From Desulfosudis oleivorans (GTDB taxonomy: Bacteria; Desulfobacterota; Desulfobacteria; Desulfobacterales; SURF-7), in the NCBI GenBank assembly GCA_020723305.1, contig DYJC01000007.1, forward strand, positions 62,001-126,000: a stretch of DNA of 64,000 bases, written 5' to 3'. Made by a program: the position numbers and the translations under genes. The notes under the pieces were generated by a model that ran no database searches, was not told the origin of the DNA, and saw only the letters and a program-made list of their open reading frames with translations. Position 1 is the first letter of the stretch. Each line of letters starts with the position of its first letter. This document shows positions 35,592 to 44,640 of the stretch, piece after piece.

Positions 35592-36572
35592 TTATTCGCC
35601 TATGATTTCAACGATGGAAGAGGCTTTCACAAGTTGGACTTCTGCTTTGATTTCCGGAAGCTTTTCTTGTAGTACCAGGTAGGTTGTTTTATGAGGATGC
35701 CCGATTCCAATGGCTTCTCCTTGTCTTTGAGATAGACGGAGCAGCAATCGAATCTGCTTTCGGATTGAATCGGGATCAGCAGCATGATCCAGAAACACAT
35801 CCCGTTCCCCAAATGGAATTTTTAGCAAACGAGCTGAGGGTTTGCATAATGAATCACTGCTGGTTTTACTGTCCACAAAGAACAGTTCCCGTTTTTTTAA
35901 TATTGAAAATATTTGATACATCTTTGTCGAAATGGTCGTGATTTCTGAACCCATATGGTTGTTGACCCCTCGGATGTATGGAATGGAATCAAGGTCTTTT
36001 GTCAGTTGTTCGATGAAAACATCCGGAGACATGGAGGCAAGCAGAACACCAGGGCCTGGATTCACTCTAGGATACTCGGACGGCTCCAGCGGTAGATGAA
36101 GCATGATTTCAAGATCTTTTCCTTTGGCAATCCCTGCGATTTTCTCTCCTTGAGGGCTGAATGGCAGGATTGCGAATGTAATCTCCGCATTCAGTTCACT
36201 GAACTTTCTTGCGATATCAATATCATAACCAAAATCATCAATAATAATTGCTATTTTTGGAAGACCACCAGAAGGGCTCTTTTTGATGATCCGATCCGCA
36301 GGAGGTATTCTGTCATGTTTTGGAAAAACCTCATATGTCGGCGGCGAAACTTTTTGTAGCAGGTTTTTTGATTCTGTCGATTCCGAAGGTTCAGTTTTCC
36401 GGAGCCTGGACATGGGATAATACTTTTGAAAAAAAAAACCAGCTGCCACAACCAAAAAGAGCAGTAAAAAAATCCCCGCAAAAGCTTTTAAAAGATTAAC
36501 GACTATATTTGCTTCTGCTTTTGAAGGTTTTTTGCCGGCTCTTTTTTTCCCGGCTGCTTTTTTTTTGGTCAT
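35592..36572 (-). CDS. Divergent polysaccharide deacetylase family protein (DUF610/YibQ-like)
   Basis: 326 aa. A Lys-rich N terminus and one membrane anchor (about 28-48) are followed by the divergent deacetylase fold: LPKIAIIIDDFGYD, AEITFAILPFSP, then MLHLPLEP, GVNNHMGSEIT and IGHPHKTTY. The canonical zinc-binding Asp-His-His pattern is partly retained. The family is typical next to envC/ctpA genes, as here. It is presumed to act on peptidoglycan or another envelope glycan. No ribosome site is obvious. Confidence 0.85.
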   Translation of the reverse strand: MTKKKAAGKKRAGKKPSKAEANIVVNLLKAFAGIFLLLFLVVAAGFFFQKYYPMSRLRKTEPSESTESKNLLQKVSPPTYEVFPKHDRIPPADRIIKKSPSGGLPKIAIIIDDFGYDIDIARKFSELNAEITFAILPFSPQGEKIAGIAKGKDLEIMLHLPLEPSEYPRVNPGPGVLLASMSPDVFIEQLTKDLDSIPYIRGVNNHMGSEITTISTKMYQIFSILKKRELFFVDSKTSSDSLCKPSARLLKIPFGERDVFLDHAADPDSIRKQIRLLLRLSQRQGEAIGIGHPHKTTYLVLQEKLPEIKAEVQLVKASSIVEIIGE

Positions 36573-36634
36573 GTAATCGTAACGTGCTTTTTATAAGTTC
36601 TAAATTTCTCTTCGGATCTGTTTTACCGTTTCAC

Positions 36635-37996
36635 TTATTTTTTCATTTCGCTGAAAATATGATAGCTGGTCAATACATCAAGCGCACGGACCACTTGATT
36701 ATCAGACATCAATCTTTTCAAATTCAAGGTGGCATATTCCGTATCTTCAAGCTTGGAATCCGTTTCGGATTCCTCCTCGGTTTTTGACTCATCCGGTTCC
36801 GCCACTTTTCCATCAGACTCTGCTTCCAGATGGTTTTTTAAATCTTTTTCCTTTAAATAAGGTACTTGATTCTCATCTTCTGCTTTCAGGGTCTGATATT
36901 TTAAAACTATATCCGGCTCTATTCCCTTGGCCTGAATCGACCTGCCGGATGGCGTATAGTATCTTGCGATGGTAAATTTCAAACCCGAACCATCGCGGAG
37001 AGATCGGACTGTTTGAACAGACCCTTTACCAAATGAAGTCGTCCCGATCACGAGTGCTCGCTTATGATCCTGAAGCGCACCTGCAACAATCTCGGCAGCA
37101 CTGGCACTCCCCCCATTTATTAACACAATGATCGGATATTTCCGTTCGATTTCATTTTTTTGGGCTTTATAGACCTGATTATGTTGTTCAAGTCTTCCTT
37201 TGATGGATAAAATAATCCCTTCTTCAAGGAAAAGATCCGTCATGCCGATCGCTTCAGGTAGAAGACCACCCGGATTATCACGAAGATCAATCACAAGTCC
37301 CTTTAATTTCGGATCCTCGGTTTCTATACGTTTCAATGTATCCTGTAAATCAACCGTTGTTTTTTCGGTAAAATTATAGATACGGACATATCCGTAGCCT
37401 GGTTTCAGCATAATAGAGCGTACGCTTTCAACGGGAATAACATTTCGGGTTACCGTAAAATCGATTGGCTTTGGCGTATCTTTCCTGACAATCGTCAGCT
37501 TGACACTGGTACCGATTGGCCCTTTGATTGCCTTAACAGCCTCGCTGACGGTCATTTCGTTTGTCGGCTTCCCATCGACCTTGAAAATAATATCTCCGGC
37601 TTTAATCCCTGCCTGATATGCCGGCGTTCCTTCAATAGGCGATACGACTGTTAAAAGTCCTTTATCCATATTGATTACAATGCCGATTCCGCTGAATTCT
37701 CCTTTGGTATCATCCTGCAGAAGTTCATAATCTTCCGGAAGCAGATATGTGGAATGAGGATCCAGACCATGAACCATTCCCTGGATGGCTTTTTGCACCA
37801 GCTCTTTTGTATCCACTGGTTCAACATAATCATTTTCGAGTATCTCAATCACGTCGGAAAAAATTTTGAGACTCTTGTATGTCTCCTCTGTGTCTGCAGA
37901 TATCTCCCGAAAAAAACCGCTCCCTGAAATGAATAAAATAGCGATGAAAACAACCAGCAGGAAAGGGTTACGATACTGCTTTATTCTGAATACCAT
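36635..37996 (-). CDS. ctpA: S41 carboxy-terminal processing protease
   Basis: 453 aa. An N-terminal export anchor (about 9-28) precedes a PDZ domain (about 95-175) and the S41 protease with Ser299 in GGSASAAE and Lys324 in SFGKGSVQ. An acidic 60-residue tail ends the protein. It is a periplasmic protease cleaving from C termini, linked in relatives to peptidoglycan hydrolase turnover. It is 12 bases downstream of envC. AAGGAG precedes the ATG. Confidence 0.93.
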   Translation of the reverse strand: MVFRIKQYRNPFLLVVFIAILFISGSGFFREISADTEETYKSLKIFSDVIEILENDYVEPVDTKELVQKAIQGMVHGLDPHSTYLLPEDYELLQDDTKGEFSGIGIVINMDKGLLTVVSPIEGTPAYQAGIKAGDIIFKVDGKPTNEMTVSEAVKAIKGPIGTSVKLTIVRKDTPKPIDFTVTRNVIPVESVRSIMLKPGYGYVRIYNFTEKTTVDLQDTLKRIETEDPKLKGLVIDLRDNPGGLLPEAIGMTDLFLEEGIILSIKGRLEQHNQVYKAQKNEIERKYPIIVLINGGSASAAEIVAGALQDHKRALVIGTTSFGKGSVQTVRSLRDGSGLKFTIARYYTPSGRSIQAKGIEPDIVLKYQTLKAEDENQVPYLKEKDLKNHLEAESDGKVAEPDESKTEEESETDSKLEDTEYATLNLKRLMSDNQVVRALDVLTSYHIFSEMKK

Positions 37997-38008
37997 TAAA
38001 AGACTCCT

Positions 38009-39505
38009 TCAACTGTCGCCTAACCAATTAAGAGGGTTCATCGGTTCGCCACGATGGCGTACCTCAAAGTAAAGGTTTGATCCTGTCATGGATGCGGTAT
38101 CACCGACAGTTGCGATCACCTCTTCTGTTTCTACATAATCACCTTTTGACTTAAAAAGCTCCTCTGCGTGGGCATATAATGTATAATAATGTTCTCCGTG
38201 ATCAATGATCATCATATTCCCATAGCTTTTAAACCACCCGGAATAAAGTACGATTCCGCCATGAACAGCCTGGACCGGCTCACCTCGTTCCGCCTTTATC
38301 TCGATTCCGCTCCGATAATTTAATACTTTATATTTCCCGTCCTGATACGGCCCGAAAAAGGATATGATCTTACCTTTGACCGGCCTTTTGAGCAAACCTT
38401 TAAATTCATTAAAGGGACTCGTCGGTTTACGGGATATTTTTTTCTTTGGCTCAACATGGAGCGATAAAATTGTCTGGTCAAGCGCTTGTGCTGCCTGCTT
38501 TAAAGAGTCAATGGCTGCCAACTCTAATGTCTTTTTGTCTTGTATATCTTTCAGGAGATCCTTTTTTCTGCTCCTTTTTTGGGTCATGATCTGAATTTGC
38601 TTACTGAGATCAGACTCCAGTGTAACTTTTTCCTTTTTTTGATTATCCAGATCACCCAATATCATTGCCAGCTTCTTCTTATTTTCCTTGTGATAGGCAA
38701 GAACCTCATCATCATATTCGAGAATACGTTCCATGGCGAATTTCCTGTAAATAAAATCGTATACAGAATCAGCAGATGCAAGGATATGCATAGGGCCAAT
38801 GAGATTCAGCTTATATAGCGCTGAGATTCGTTTTGCAATATATTCTTCCGTTATATGAATCTGTTGTTGCAATTTTATGGAGTCTGAGGAGATTTTGCGG
38901 ATTTTCTCATCCAGACCGGAAAGATCGGTACGTATTTTTCGTACCTGAACATTTACCCGGTTCAATGCCAATTCCATGTCATCCAACCCGCTGATAATCG
39001 ATGTCTCTTCGTTACTAAAATTTTTTACCTGGTCTTGATGTTTCTGTATCTCTAATTTGATGTCTTTTGATTTTCCCTTTGCCGCATTAACTTTTCTTTC
39101 AGCTTCAATTTCTTTTTTTTTGACTTCAATTTCTTTCTTTACTTCAATTTCTTTCTTTTTAACATGGATATCTTTTTTAGCTTCCCGTGACAATTCAGGA
39201 GCCTGAACAATATGGACATATCTTTCTCGATTTCGAATATACCCTGCTTTTTCCTGATAAGATATTTTTATCCATTCACCATGATAAGACAGAATCTGTA
39301 CCTCATCTCCCTTGTTTAAAACTTGAACTACACTTTGGTTGCGATCCGGGCCAACCCGGACATTCAAACTAGGGGATGTGATCACACCCTTTCCCGGTGT
39401 AAGTGTGTCTTCAAGTCCTGAAGATGTCTCAGACCATAATAAAAGACAGGATATGGATATTAATATTTTAAAAATTGTTTTAGTGAAAGATAACATCCCA
39501 GCCAT
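38009..39505 (-). CDS. envC: EnvC-like murein hydrolase activator with SH3 domain, degenerate LytM
   Basis: 498 aa. Signal-like segment, then a bacterial SH3 domain (about 35-97) not found in E. coli EnvC, then a coiled coil (about 100-350) and a LytM/M23 domain (about 370-498). The M23 zinc ligands are not conserved: the HxGxD motif reads YRSGIEI and the final HLHFE reads NLYFEVR, matching the EnvC type in which LytM activates amidases and does not cleave. It overlaps ftsX by 46 bases, unusually long, consistent with coupling to FtsEX, which gates EnvC. An earlier start is uncertain (ATG 39496 also possible). Confidence 0.9.
   Translation of the reverse strand: MAGMLSFTKTIFKILISISCLLLWSETSSGLEDTLTPGKGVITSPSLNVRVGPDRNQSVVQVLNKGDEVQILSYHGEWIKISYQEKAGYIRNRERYVHIVQAPELSREAKKDIHVKKKEIEVKKEIEVKKKEIEAERKVNAAKGKSKDIKLEIQKHQDQVKNFSNEETSIISGLDDMELALNRVNVQVRKIRTDLSGLDEKIRKISSDSIKLQQQIHITEEYIAKRISALYKLNLIGPMHILASADSVYDFIYRKFAMERILEYDDEVLAYHKENKKKLAMILGDLDNQKKEKVTLESDLSKQIQIMTQKRSRKKDLLKDIQDKKTLELAAIDSLKQAAQALDQTILSLHVEPKKKISRKPTSPFNEFKGLLKRPVKGKIISFFGPYQDGKYKVLNYRSGIEIKAERGEPVQAVHGGIVLYSGWFKSYGNMMIIDHGEHYYTLYAHAEELFKSKGDYVETEEVIATVGDTASMTGSNLYFEVRHRGEPMNPLNWLGDS
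39103..39161 (-). repeat. Short imperfect tandem repeat in the envC coiled coil
   Basis: Three imperfect 18-21-base units (CTTCAATTTCTTTC...) encode repeated EIEVKK-type residues in the EnvC coiled coil. It is probably a coding repeat that can slip, not a regulatory array. Confidence 0.6.
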
Positions 39506-40353
39506 CCGGCAAACATGCTGCTAAAAACGATTCCCATGGAGATGGATATTGGAAGAAATCTCATCACAAAAAAACCGGATGAAATCCCTGGATCAACATT
39601 GGAAGTGATGATCACATAGATAACAAAAAGGATCAATATCCCGATCACACCGCCCAGAATACCCTGAAAAATACCTTCTATATAAAAAGGTGCTTTGATA
39701 AATCCATCAGTTGCACCTACAAGGCGCATAATTTCAAACTCCTCTCGCCTTGAAAAAAACAATAGGCGGATGGTATTGGCCACAATAAAAACAGATGCCA
39801 TGAAAAAAACAAGACACATGGCCGTACCTGCGAATTTAAACAGGTTAAAAATACCGGTCACACGGCCAAGCCATCGTTGGCCATACTCAACCCCTGCAAC
39901 CTGAGGAAACATTTCAACCTGGGCCGCCAAAATTTCAACCTTACCCCAATTTTGTGTGGATGGAATCATCTGGATCTCGAACACATCCGGAAGTGGATTT
40001 TCTTTTAAATTCTCAAAGAGTGCCATCTGCCGTTTCATTTGCCGTTTTAATTCTTCCAGGGCATCCTCTTTGGGTATAAATCGAACCGCTGAAACTCCAT
40101 ACAGGGATAAAATTTTTTGTTTTAATTCCGGAAGCTGAATTTTTTCAACGTCCTTATTTAAATAAGCCATTATTTTGACGCCCTTTTTCCAGGACACCAT
40201 AATATCGTTAATATTCGTAAAAAAAAGGCCGAATGCACTGACAATCAGGATGGACAGGGAAATGGTAATGATTGTAACAATATGAAGGAACCGATTGCTG
40301 TTCATGTCCTGAAAAGCGCGTTTAATAAAAAAAATGAGCAACTCTGTTTTCAT
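39460..40353 (-). CDS. ftsX: Cell division protein FtsX
   Basis: 297-aa membrane subunit of the FtsEX complex. Four predicted membrane helices: about 22-45, 170-192, 225-247 and 265-290. A periplasmic loop (about 50-165) carries the KKGVKIMAYL and VKIMAYLNKDVE-type motifs that contact EnvC. The start overlaps ftsE by four bases and its end overlaps envC. Confidence 0.94.
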   Translation of the reverse strand: MKTELLIFFIKRAFQDMNSNRFLHIVTIITISLSILIVSAFGLFFTNINDIMVSWKKGVKIMAYLNKDVEKIQLPELKQKILSLYGVSAVRFIPKEDALEELKRQMKRQMALFENLKENPLPDVFEIQMIPSTQNWGKVEILAAQVEMFPQVAGVEYGQRWLGRVTGIFNLFKFAGTAMCLVFFMASVFIVANTIRLLFFSRREEFEIMRLVGATDGFIKAPFYIEGIFQGILGGVIGILILFVIYVIITSNVDPGISSGFFVMRFLPISISMGIVFSSMFAGWLGCYLSLKQFLKY

Positions 40354-41078
40354 AATGTAATCGTCTTTTTCTTTTCAATCAAAGGTTCGATCATCGGCGG
40401 TTCCATCATGAGTCCATCTTTCAGATAAATCACTTTGCCTTTTGTATCCCGGATAATTTCTTTATCATGTGTCGCAATTATGACGGTGGCACCACGAGCA
40501 TGAACACCTAAAAGAAGATCCATGATAATCTTGGCGGATTCAGAATCAAGGCTTCCCGTAGGTTCATCTGCCAAAATAATCTTTGGATCACCGACAACCG
40601 CTCTGGCTACTGCGATTCTCTGTTGCTCACCTCCGGAAAGACTGGGTGGAAAAGAGTTGATCCTTTCCTCCATTCCAACGGTTCGCAACACACTGGTGAC
40701 CTTTTTCTGAATGAAACGGGTTTTCTCTCCTTTCACCTCCAGTACCAGCGCGATATTTTCATAAACGGTTTTTGTCTGAATAAGTTTGTAATCCTGAAAT
40801 ATGATACCAAATTGTCTTCGGACCAGTGGAATACGACTATCTGCGATTCTCGACAGATTCATTCCATCGATTAGAATCTGGCCCTCGGATAAGGCTTCCC
40901 CAAGATACAGTAGTCTCAGAAGGGTCGATTTTCCAGCACCACTGGGACCACTCACCAGAAGCAGATCGTTCCGTTCAACATCCAGGGTGATATCCGTCAA
41001 TGCATTTTTTTTTCCAAAACGCTTATGAACATGGAACATCCGAATAATGGCACTTCCTTCTGTATTCTGCATCATCAA
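40350..41078 (-). CDS. ftsE: Cell division ATP-binding protein FtsE
   Basis: 242-aa ABC ATPase. Walker [11 protein letters not shown]-loop IIFQDYKL, signature LSGGEQQR, Walker [13 protein letters not shown] and H-loop IIATHD are all intact. It powers FtsX and through it EnvC-dependent cell-wall splitting. First gene of the minus-strand cell-wall cluster. Start could also be an internal ATG (residue 14). A long gene-free region lies upstream. Confidence 0.94.
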   Translation of the reverse strand: MMMQNTEGSAIIRMFHVHKRFGKKNALTDITLDVERNDLLLVSGPSGAGKSTLLRLLYLGEALSEGQILIDGMNLSRIADSRIPLVRRQFGIIFQDYKLIQTKTVYENIALVLEVKGEKTRFIQKKVTSVLRTVGMEERINSFPPSLSGGEQQRIAVARAVVGDPKIILADEPTGSLDSESAKIIMDLLLGVHARGATVIIATHDKEIIRDTKGKVIYLKDGLMMEPPMIEPLIEKKKTITL

Positions 41079-41314
41079 GTCATTACCTGTCTCATTGCTA
41101 TATTAAGATATAGATGGGTTGACATAATAGAAGAGTGTAATCATATCAACGATTGCAATTTTCAGGCCGAAAACTACCTGCGTCTTGTTGTTCCGTAACC
41201 GACCACTTGAACATTCATTATGGATATTACAGATCTTAAAAAACAATAGCGTCATAGGCCTTTGTAAACAGTGGAGCATATTGCATATTAAATTGCCTAT
41301 AATTCTATATTGTT

Positions 41315-41343
41315 GTAAGAAAAAACTCAACGGTTTTTCTTAC
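41315..41343. promoter_or_regulatory. 10-bp perfect inverted repeat upstream of the small RNA candidate
   Basis: GTAAGAAAAA and its exact complement are separated by nine bases. It is AU-rich with no G-C core beyond the ends and no U-run on the right, so a protein operator is as likely as a terminator. It lies 17 bases before the -35-like element of the candidate small RNA. Confidence 0.35.
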
Positions 41344-41359
41344 CTCTGAAGATTTTAAA

Positions 41360-41388
41360 TTGACCTGACCACAATTAACTGGTACTTC
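41360..41388 (+). promoter_or_regulatory. Sigma-70-like promoter for the small RNA candidate
   Basis: TTGACC at 41360-41365 is followed by exactly 17 bases and TACTTC at 41383-41388. The -35 is close to consensus and the -10 is partial. The first transcribed base would fall at about 41393-41396, exactly at the start of the hairpin structure. Confidence 0.45.
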
Positions 41389-41391
41389 ACG

Positions 41392-41487
41392 CTTGAGCAT
41401 AAGGAGTGCTGCCAACGGTTTTCCTTACTCAAGGCCTCCACTGGGTCCCTAATAAAGGCTTCTTCCAATTCAGTGGGGGCTTTTTAT
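41392..41487 (+). ncRNA. Candidate small RNA of two hairpins with intrinsic terminator
   Basis: The region of about 95 bases has no open frame. Hairpin one: CTTGAG at 41392-41397 and TAAGGA at 41400-41405 pair with TCCTTA at 41422-41427 and CTCAAG at 41428-41433 (12 pairs with a 2-base bulge, 16-base loop). Hairpin two is an intrinsic terminator. No known RNA family was recognised: it lacks the SRP apical motif, 6S-like closing pattern and riboswitch motifs. The short length, own promoter and terminator suggest a regulatory small RNA rather than an mRNA leader. pyrE starts only about 100 bases later, so a leader-attenuator is the main alternative. Confidence 0.45.
41434..41485 (+). terminator. 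Rho-independent terminator of the small RNA candidate
   Basis: A 10-base stem (GCCTCCACTG against CAGTGGGGGC, one G-U pair) has a 27-base loop, followed at once by TTTTT. Confidence 0.75.
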
Positions 41488-41590
41488 CGGATCATCACGG
41501 GAATTGCAATATTTTCTTTCATTAAAATAAGGTATTACGAAAGAATATACTAGGTCAAGCGTTTCAGCAGATTTCAGGAGATATTTGCAA

Positions 41591-42160
41591 ATGAAAAATG
41601 AATTGATTGAGATGTTATGCAGGAAATCATTTAAATACAGCCGGACCCCGATTTTCAAACTGGTTTCCGGTGAAATGAGCTGTTTTTATGTGAATTGCAA
41701 GCCAACTATTTTACATCCAAGAGGCATGTTTCTGGTAGGGCATCTGGTTTTTGAAGAGATTAAAACCTTAGGAATAGCCGGTGTCGGTGGCCTTACATTC
41801 GGTGCAGATCCCATCGCAATTGCCACAGCCTTTGTATCGGAAATCAAAAACAATCCGGTCAATGCTTTCTCCATTCGAAAGGAGCAGAAGGATCACGGCA
41901 TTATCAAATGGGTTGAGGGTGATTTGCAGCCGGGAGCCAAAGTTGCAATCCTGGAAGATGTCGTAACCACGGGAGGATCCACAATCAAAGCAATTGAACG
42001 AGCCAGATCAGAAGGACTGGATGTTGTCAAGGTTGTCACACTTATCGATCGACAAGAAAATGATGGCGTTGAAAAAATAAAACACCATGTCAAGGATGTA
42101 TCTTCCATCATAACAAGGGATGAGCTGATAGCCGCATATGGAAATTATTCCACTATGTAA
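41591..42160 (+). CDS. pyrE: Orotate phosphoribosyltransferase
   Basis: 189-aa PRTase of pyrimidine synthesis. The PRPP-binding signature [18 protein letters not shown] is complete. N-terminal [16 protein letters not shown] and [10 protein letters not shown] fit PyrE. Start at ATG 41591, with AGGAG ten bases upstream; a TTG two codons earlier is less likely. Its last 16 bases overlap the convergent queD end. Confidence 0.92.
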   Translation: MKNELIEMLCRKSFKYSRTPIFKLVSGEMSCFYVNCKPTILHPRGMFLVGHLVFEEIKTLGIAGVGGLTFGADPIAIATAFVSEIKNNPVNAFSIRKEQKDHGIIKWVEGDLQPGAKVAILEDVVTTGGSTIKAIERARSEGLDVVKVVTLIDRQENDGVEKIKHHVKDVSSIITRDELIAAYGNYSTM

Positions 42161-42516
42161 GTTGCACACGCATTCTCAGATTCCCAGACCGCTACTCGAG
42201 AAACATGGATTTCATCCCCCTTAAAACGTTTCTGGAGTTCGGTTGCGATATATCTGGCAAGATTTTCCGATGATGGATTTCCATCGCCTAAAAACGTGAG
42301 CTCATTTAAAAATTTGTGGTCAAGGGTATTCATGATTTGAGACAGATGCTCTTTAAATTCGCCAAAATCAAGCAGAACACCTGCATTATTTAACTGTTTC
42401 CCCGCAATATAGGCCTCAACTTTCCAGTTATGGCCATGAAGATTCTCACATTTTTCAGCCACCATCCGCAACTGGTGAGCTGCTGCAAAATGATCTGTTA
42501 TTTTTAACTCAAACAT
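42145..42516 (-). CDS. queD: 6-carboxy-5,6,7,8-tetrahydropterin synthase
   Basis: 123-aa QueD/PTPS-fold enzyme of the queuosine (preQ0) pathway. Zinc histidines appear as HFAAAHQL, then the ENLHGHNW motif; catalytic Cys in EKCENLHGH; Asp/His in [10 protein letters not shown]-terminal [11 protein letters not shown] with the Glu typical of QueD. Other queuosine genes are not in the window. Confidence 0.93.
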   Translation of the reverse strand: MFELKITDHFAAAHQLRMVAEKCENLHGHNWKVEAYIAGKQLNNAGVLLDFGEFKEHLSQIMNTLDHKFLNELTFLGDGNPSSENLARYIATELQKRFKGDEIHVSRVAVWESENACATYIVE

Positions 42517-42631
42517 TGACTATCTCTCCTGATTGTCATGGGCTGGATAATATGTATCCTTTCCAATCCATCCCCCTATATGATTCATAAAAAAGAGTAA
42601 AACCACTCCCTGGAAAAAAATACCAACCGTA

Positions 42632-43738
42632 TTATTTTGCAACATGTCCTTTCAGAATGTTCTTGAGTTTATTTTTTAACTTATCAGATTCCAGTTTTGA
42701 AAAATCGTTTAGCAGTGCCACCTGTTTCTTGTTCAGATTAGTTGGTGTAAGAATCTGCACTTGAATGATCTGATCCCCTCTTCCATATCCGCGCAAAGAA
42801 GGAATGCCTTTTCCTTCTAGTCGAAAGGTCTCACCATATTGAGTCCCACTCGGTATGCTGAGCGTCTCTTCGCCTTCAAGCGTCTGAACCTGTATTTTAT
42901 CACCAATGGCCGCCTGGATAAAAGAGATCTGTACCGTGCTGATGACATCGGTGTTATTTCGTGAAAAATATTTATGGGGTTTCACATCAATAAATACATA
43001 GAGATCACCGGGTGGCCCCCCAACACCAGCTTCCCCTTCACCGGATAACCGTAACCTGGAACCGGAATCAACACCTGCCGGTATTTTAACGGAAACGGTT
43101 TTACTCACAAGAACCTGCCCGGCCCCTTTACACTCCGAGCATGGGTGATTTATTTTTTTCCCCCTGCCATTACAGGAAGGGCAGGTTGTGCTTACTGTAA
43201 AAAAACCCTGGCTCCTGGTTGCCTGCCCGGATCCCCCGCAGTACTGACAAGCTTCTGGATGTGTTCCAGGTTCACAGCCATTCCCTCCGCAGGTCGGACA
43301 GGTTTCCGCTTTTTCAATATCGATTTTCTTTTCTGTTCCAAAAGCCGCTTCCATAAAATCAAGACCCAGGTCATACCGGAGATCTGATCCTCTTCTTGCC
43401 CGACTTCCAGAGCGCCTCCTTCCTGAGCTGAAGCCAAAAAAATCTTCAAAAATATCTCCAAAACTTGAAAAAATATCATCAAATCCTCGTACCCCAGAAA
43501 AACCCGCACCCTCAAGCCCTTGATGACCGTACTGATCATAGATCTGACGTTTCTTACTGTCACTCAGAACTTCATAAGCCTCTGCAGCTTCTTTGAATTT
43601 TTCCTCTGCTTCTTTATCCCCTGGATTTTTATCTGGGTGATATTGTATGGCAAGTTTTCGATAGTTTTTTTTCAGTTCACTTGACGATGCATCCCGGCGA
43701 ACGCCAAGCACCTCATAATAATCACGTTTCGTACCCAT
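42632..43738 (-). CDS. dnaJ: Chaperone protein DnaJ
   Basis: 368-aa type I DnaJ. The J domain has [12 protein letters not shown] (HPD motif), followed by a Gly/Phe region (about 75-115), four zinc-finger CxxCxGxG units ([24 protein letters not shown] and CSECKGAG), and the substrate-binding C-terminal domains. DnaK and GrpE are not nearby. Confidence 0.95.
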   Translation of the reverse strand: MGTKRDYYEVLGVRRDASSSELKKNYRKLAIQYHPDKNPGDKEAEEKFKEAAEAYEVLSDSKKRQIYDQYGHQGLEGAGFSGVRGFDDIFSSFGDIFEDFFGFSSGRRRSGSRARRGSDLRYDLGLDFMEAAFGTEKKIDIEKAETCPTCGGNGCEPGTHPEACQYCGGSGQATRSQGFFTVSTTCPSCNGRGKKINHPCSECKGAGQVLVSKTVSVKIPAGVDSGSRLRLSGEGEAGVGGPPGDLYVFIDVKPHKYFSRNNTDVISTVQISFIQAAIGDKIQVQTLEGEETLSIPSGTQYGETFRLEGKGIPSLRGYGRGDQIIQVQILTPTNLNKKQVALLNDFSKLESDKLKNKLKNILKGHVAK

Positions 43739-43929
43739 AGAAAAATCCGATTCTTTATCTTTTGTTTATTTTTGTCTTTTATAGCCTATGTCCAATCAGA
43801 AAGAACACAATCCCCATGATATCTTTTTTTCAACCGCTGATCCTACCCCTGTCTGCTATTGCAGGAGGACGCCAGTTATGGTACTGACCAAACTAACTCA
43901 TAAAACTAATACAGAAGTTTGGCTTGTCA

Positions 43930-44637
43930 ATGAAGAATATAGAACTCCCATTCATTAAAGAGATGTTTAATTCAATAGCACCGAGGTATGACCTGCTCAA
44001 CCGTCTATTGAGCTTACGCCAGGATGTATATTGGAGGCGGAAAATGGTTTCCGAAATTACAGCCCCAACCAGAGGCTGCGTGCTGGATATGGCCTGCGGA
44101 ACTGGGGATGTGATCCTTGAAATTCACAAACAAAAAGGGAAGGACGTAACCGTAATCGGATCTGATTTTTCACCCAACATGCTTCAGATCGCCAATCAGA
44201 AAATAGGTAAAAAATCATCCGGGTCCAACATTTCCCTGATCGCCGGAAATGCGTTAGAAATGCCTTTTAAACCCGGCAGTTTTGATGCAATCACGATTGC
44301 ATTTGGAATTCGAAATATTGCTGATAAAGTAACCGCTCTCAAAGCATTTCATGATAGCCTGAAAAAAGGCGGCATACTTGCCGTATTGGAGCTTACAACA
44401 CCTCCAAAAGGGTTATTTCATTCTCTTTATCTTTTTTATTTTAAAAGAATACTGCCTTTAATCGGATGGTTGATCTCAGGGGACACAATGGCCTATCGAT
44501 ATCTCCCGGATTCTGTATTACATTTTCCGGAATCAAAAATTTTTGTGGCCATTATGCGGTCTGCAGGTTTTACCGATATCCGGTGGCGCAGGTTGACCTT
44601 AGGTATTGTGACACTGTATCTTGGAAAAAAAGCATAA
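43930..44637 (+). CDS. ubiE: Demethylmenaquinone/ubiquinone methyltransferase (UbiE/MenG)
   Basis: 235-aa SAM-dependent methylase that completes menaquinone (or ubiquinone). IAPRYDLLNRLLSL, LDMACGTGDVILEI (SAM motif), IAFGIRNIADK and LELTTP match the family. Start ATG 43930; a TTG two codons earlier is possible. No strong ribosome site. Menaquinone function is likely in an anaerobe (inference). Confidence 0.92.
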   Translation: MKNIELPFIKEMFNSIAPRYDLLNRLLSLRQDVYWRRKMVSEITAPTRGCVLDMACGTGDVILEIHKQKGKDVTVIGSDFSPNMLQIANQKIGKKSSGSNISLIAGNALEMPFKPGSFDAITIAFGIRNIADKVTALKAFHDSLKKGGILAVLELTTPPKGLFHSLYLFYFKRILPLIGWLISGDTMAYRYLPDSVLHFPESKIFVAIMRSAGFTDIRWRRLTLGIVTLYLGKKA

Positions 44638-44640
44638 CCA

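Noticed and set aside
39090-39180. Tandem T-rich repeat as a regulatory array
   Set aside because: It lies fully inside the envC coding frame and encodes coiled-coil residues.
41315-41343. A terminator for a gene upstream of the small RNA region
   Set aside because: No gene on the plus strand ends before it and there is no U-run behind the stem.
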